DNA of 64,000 nucleotides from Flammeovirgaceae bacterium UBA2338 (GTDB lineage Bacteria; Bacteroidota; Bacteroidia; Cytophagales; Cyclobacteriaceae): contig DDUM01000077.1 in assembly GCA_002344795.1 (NCBI GenBank), positions 45,030 through 109,029 on the forward strand, given 5' to 3'. Position 1 is the stretch's first letter. Every line of letters starts with the position of its first letter. Below the pieces are notes generated by a model. That model was not told the DNA's origin and did not search any database. It saw nothing but the letters and a program-made list of their open reading frames with translations. This document shows positions 61,326-64,000 of the stretch, piece after piece. A program made the translations under genes and the position numbers.

Positions 61326-62874
61326 CACTACCTCCTTTCTCTCTGAGAGAAAAAGCATCTCCCGTCTTTAAAGATGGTAGAACACTTGCCTCAACTTTAT
61401 TGTTGGGATGAAGCATCACATTCACAGCCTCTATTGATGTGTTTAATACCGGTTGCGGAAATAAACCAAGCCATATAATGGAAATTACCAGCGCACCCAT
61501 TATTATTCTTTCACGAAATGAAAGGTCTGTCAATTCCATAGAAACTACAGGGCTACCATAGAAAACCTTTTGAAGGATACGAAGCGAATAAGCGGTAGCA
61601 GCTACCAGTCCGATGGCGGCCAATATCGTAAGCATAGGAGCCACTTGCCATACGCCCACCAGTGTTAGAAACTCAGCAACAAAATTTCCGAGCCCTGGTA
61701 AACCCCAGGTGGCCATGGTAAAAACAAGTGCAGTTGCTCCCATGAATGGCATTTTCATCCAAAAGCCACCCATCTCCCTGATATCGCGTGTGTGAATACG
61801 CTCATAAATCATGCCTGCCAAAATAAACAATGCCCCTGTGCTTATGCCGTGTGCCATCATTTGCATTACCACTCCCTGAGCGGCAACTTCATTAAAAGAA
61901 AATACACCCAGCATAATGAAGCCCATGTGGCTTACACTGGTATAGGCAACCAGTCGTTTCAGATTGGTTTGTGAAAAGGCCAAAAGGGCACCATACAAAA
62001 TGCCCAATACACCAATAGCCATCGCCCAAGGTGCAATTTCCATTGCTGCATCCCGAAATAAAGGAACAATAAACCGCAACAATCCATACGCTCCGGTTTT
62101 CAACATTAGTGCTGCAAGTACCAGGCTTCCTGCTGTTGGCGCTTCTGAGTGTGCATCGGGGAGCCAGGCATGAAAGGGCACAGCAGGCAGTTTCACTATA
62201 AAGGCCACAAGAAATCCAAGCATAAGCCACATGCCAATTTTGGGGGCAAGCGCAGTGCCTAGCAACTGAAAATAATCAAAAGAATAAATACCAGTTTGGC
62301 CGCCATGAACAAAATATAAACCCAGAATAGAAAGCAGCATTAATAAACCACTGGCTTGTGTAAAAATAAAAAATTTAAATGCCGCATATCTTCTATTTTC
62401 ATGACCCCAAATAAGGATAAGAAAAAACATAGGAATGAGCATAACTTCCCAGAAGAAGTAAAACAGAAATAAATCCATTGTTAGGAATACGCCCGTGATG
62501 CCGGCCAACACCCATAAAAGACAAAAATGATACAGACCAACCCTGCTTTGGATTTCTTTCCATGAAATGAGAACAGATAAAATACCGAGAAAGAAAGTTA
62601 ATGAGAGCAGAAGCAGGCTTAATCCATCCAAGGCCATGTGAAAGTTTATGCCGAAACTTGGAATCCAGGCAACGGAAAAGTTCAGGATCCAGGATGAGCC
62701 CGAAGCAGGGCTCTTCATATTCTGAATCCAGATAATAATTATAGCTATAAAATTAGCGAGCAACGTAAGCAGTGAAATCCACCTGGCATAGAGATGGCTT
62801 TGTTTAGCCACAATCCATGAAAGAATTCCACCAAGCAAAAGAGTCACTATAAAGCCGGGTAGTATTATAGCCAT
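61318..62874 (-). CDS. nuoM: NADH-quinone oxidoreductase subunit M
   Basis: Complex I membrane-arm proton-pumping subunit, 518 residues. 'HMALDGLSLLLLSLTFFLGIL' (in part), 'FYFFWEVMLIPMFFLILIWG' with the conserved Glu, 'KLPAVPFHAWLPDAHSEAPTAGSLVLA' (in part) with the conserved Lys and His, and 'YTSVSHMGFIMLGVF' are all canonical. The start giving MAIILPGFIV overlaps the nuoL end by 10 bp; the further upstream extension is unlike NuoM. Order nuoL-nuoM-nuoN is the standard end of the nuo operon. Confidence 0.96.
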   Translation of the reverse strand: MAIILPGFIVTLLLGGILSWIVAKQSHLYARWISLLTLLANFIAIIIIWIQNMKSPASGSSWILNFSVAWIPSFGINFHMALDGLSLLLLSLTFFLGILSVLISWKEIQSRVGLYHFCLLWVLAGITGVFLTMDLFLFYFFWEVMLIPMFFLILIWGHENRRYAAFKFFIFTQASGLLMLLSILGLYFVHGGQTGIYSFDYFQLLGTALAPKIGMWLMLGFLVAFIVKLPAVPFHAWLPDAHSEAPTAGSLVLAALMLKTGAYGLLRFIVPLFRDAAMEIAPWAMAIGVLGILYGALLAFSQTNLKRLVAYTSVSHMGFIMLGVFSFNEVAAQGVVMQMMAHGISTGALFILAGMIYERIHTRDIREMGGFWMKMPFMGATALVFTMATWGLPGLGNFVAEFLTLVGVWQVAPMLTILAAIGLVAATAYSLRILQKVFYGSPVVSMELTDLSFRERIIMGALVISIIWLGLFPQPVLNTSIEAVNVMLHPNNKVEASVLPSLKTGDAFSLREKGGSDE

Positions 62875-64000
62875 ATCCCTAGTGTTAAAATTAAGATTGC
62901 ACCAATTACAACGCCAATCAAATACCACCTCAGAATGCCACTTTGGGTAAAGGATAAGATACGATGAAAAAAGTTTGCCGCTCTCACCACCCCATTATAA
63001 GGCCCATTAAAAGGATCATTCTTGTTGATGTTGGCAACATAGACAAACGGTCGTACAACAAGCCAATCGTACAAGCTATCGAATCGCCATCCACTCAACC
63101 AAAAACTGTGCAAGTGTGGAATAGAATTTTTGATTTTAAAATGAAGTGATGGCCTTTTCATGTAAAGAAAATAAGCCAGCAACAAACCACCTATCGAAAG
63201 TATTGCTGCAGCCAATTGAATAATCCACTCCGAACTTTCTATTCCGGGGCGAATTGAAGTCACCGGCAAGACCGGACTAAGAAAATCAGTAACCATCTGT
63301 ACATGACCCATTGAGTGAGGTATTTCAATGAAGCCACCAATAGTGGAAAGAATGGCAAGCACCACCAGGGAAATGTTGATGGCTAATCCGGGAACCCGTG
63401 TTACCTGTGTTTTTACTTCACCAAAAAAAGTTAAGAAAACCATCCTAAATGTATATACAGTTGTAATAAATGCTCCGATCAGTGCAGCCAGGAAAAGCCA
63501 ATTGTTACCTTTTTCACTTGCCCACGACAGCCAAAGAATCTGGTCTTTGCTATAGAACCCCGCTGTCACAAACGGTAAGGCCGCAAGAGAGGCAGCGCCA
63601 ATCAGGAAAGTCCAATAAACCAATGGAAGTTTCTTTCTCAGTCCTCCCATTTTAAACATGTCGTGTTCGTGATGAACGGCCGCAATGACGGCACCTGCTC
63701 CCAGGAAAAGAAGCGCTTTAAAAAAAGCGTGTATCATGAAATGAAAAATGGCAGATGACCAGGCGCCCACGCCCAGAGCCAAAAACATATAACCGATCTG
63801 GCTTATAGTTGAATAAGCCAACACGCGCTTAAGATCATATTGAGTAAGTGCGCTGAACCCGGCAATTAATAAAGTCAAAGCGCCAATAACCCCAACAGTG
63901 AATAAGGCTATTGGAGCCAATTCGAAAATAACATGGGTGCGGGCGATTATATAAACTCCAGCAGTAACCATAGTCGCTGCGTGAATGAGCGCACTAACAG
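62865..64000 (-). CDS. nuoL: NADH-quinone oxidoreductase subunit L (partial, C-terminal part)
   Basis: Complex I membrane-arm subunit cut by the window edge: the frame is open to the last base, so the N-terminal part is missing. The visible beginning is 'VSALIHAATMVTAGVY', a diagnostic NuoL string in the proton-channel helices, and 'RVLAYSTISQIGYMFLALG' follows. The distinctive long lateral-helix region and C-terminal anchor are at the end ('GILRWYLIGVVIGAILILTLGIWL', in part). About 378 residues are visible of roughly 600-650 expected. It overlaps nuoM by 10 bp. Confidence 0.95.
   Translation of the reverse strand, partial: VSALIHAATMVTAGVYIIARTHVIFELAPIALFTVGVIGALTLLIAGFSALTQYDLKRVLAYSTISQIGYMFLALGVGAWSSAIFHFMIHAFFKALLFLGAGAVIAAVHHEHDMFKMGGLRKKLPLVYWTFLIGAASLAALPFVTAGFYSKDQILWLSWASEKGNNWLFLAALIGAFITTVYTFRMVFLTFFGEVKTQVTRVPGLAINISLVVLAILSTIGGFIEIPHSMGHVQMVTDFLSPVLPVTSIRPGIESSEWIIQLAAAILSIGGLLLAYFLYMKRPSLHFKIKNSIPHLHSFWLSGWRFDSLYDWLVVRPFVYVANINKNDPFNGPYNGVVRAANFFHRILSFTQSGILRWYLIGVVIGAILILTLGIWL

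Noticed and set aside
1..64000. Mobile elements, CRISPR arrays, phage or defence islands, tRNA or rRNA genes
   Set aside because: Looked for transposase motifs, direct repeats with regular spacers, integrases, nuclease/helicase clusters and tRNA-like TTCGA arms in intergenic DNA; none found. The region reads as core chromosome.

Overview
The window is chromosomal core sequence of a Bacteroidota bacterium, most likely from the Cytophagales. The evidence is a SprA translocon protein of about 2,400 residues, two proteins with type IX secretion (T9SS) C-terminal sorting domains, several Bacteroidota-only families (DUF4292, DUF4837, DUF1599, BT_3928-like), mostly weak ribosome binding sites, and intergenic boxes matching the Bacteroidota -7 promoter element TAnnTTTG. 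I count 49 protein genes, one cut by the right edge. I see no rRNA, tRNA, CRISPR array, insertion sequence, phage or defence gene, and coding density is high throughout.

Layout, left to right. 1-3.1 kb: proS, a short NfeD protein and floA (minus strand). 3.2-5.9 kb: a Gly/Tyr/Asn-rich secreted protein and a FadL/OmpP1-type outer membrane protein. 5.9-8.1 kb: DUF1599, DoxX/thioredoxin-like and aroK (minus), divergent from folP-cdaA (8.1-9.8 kb). 9.9-12.2 kb: a divergent threonine-catabolism pair, kbl and tdh. 12.2-14.6 kb: two related T9SS cargo proteins. 14.9-25.7 kb: a nine-gene co-directional envelope block (flippase, sugar nucleotidyltransferase, TPR protein, DUF4292 lipoprotein, degenerate EnvC/LytM protein, tatA, gatA, LysM lytic transglycosylase, DUF4837 lipoprotein). 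25.8-37.3 kb: maeB, ruvA, sprA, gcvH, lipA. 37.3-41.6 kb: M28 peptidase, a duplicated lipocalin-like protein and a kinase/nucleotidyltransferase pair that looks like amino-sugar salvage. 41.7-43.4 kb: a sodium:solute symporter.

43.4-50.6 kb is the most coherent metabolic island. An SDR, an aminomuconate-semialdehyde-type aldehyde dehydrogenase, pnuC and nadR form one minus-strand run, divergent from haaO-kynU-kmo. It joins the middle of the kynurenine pathway to nicotinamide riboside uptake and NAD salvage. 50.6-59.7 kb holds an MltF-like transglycosylase, an M14 carboxypeptidase, a BamA/Omp85-like barrel, an unknown protein, a membrane-anchored GltB-like FMN protein and a CBS-domain protein. 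59.9-64 kb is the end of a complex I operon (nuoL partial, nuoM, nuoN).

I found no clear new system. The points most worth a second look are: the combined kynurenine/NAD-salvage island; an SDR that has lost the YxxxK catalytic pair; an EnvC-like protein with every zinc ligand replaced; the kinase plus nucleotidyltransferase pair; the 7-bp divergent gap between DUF1599 and folP; the stand-alone membrane GltB domain; and a 13-bp perfect inverted repeat between cdaA and kbl.
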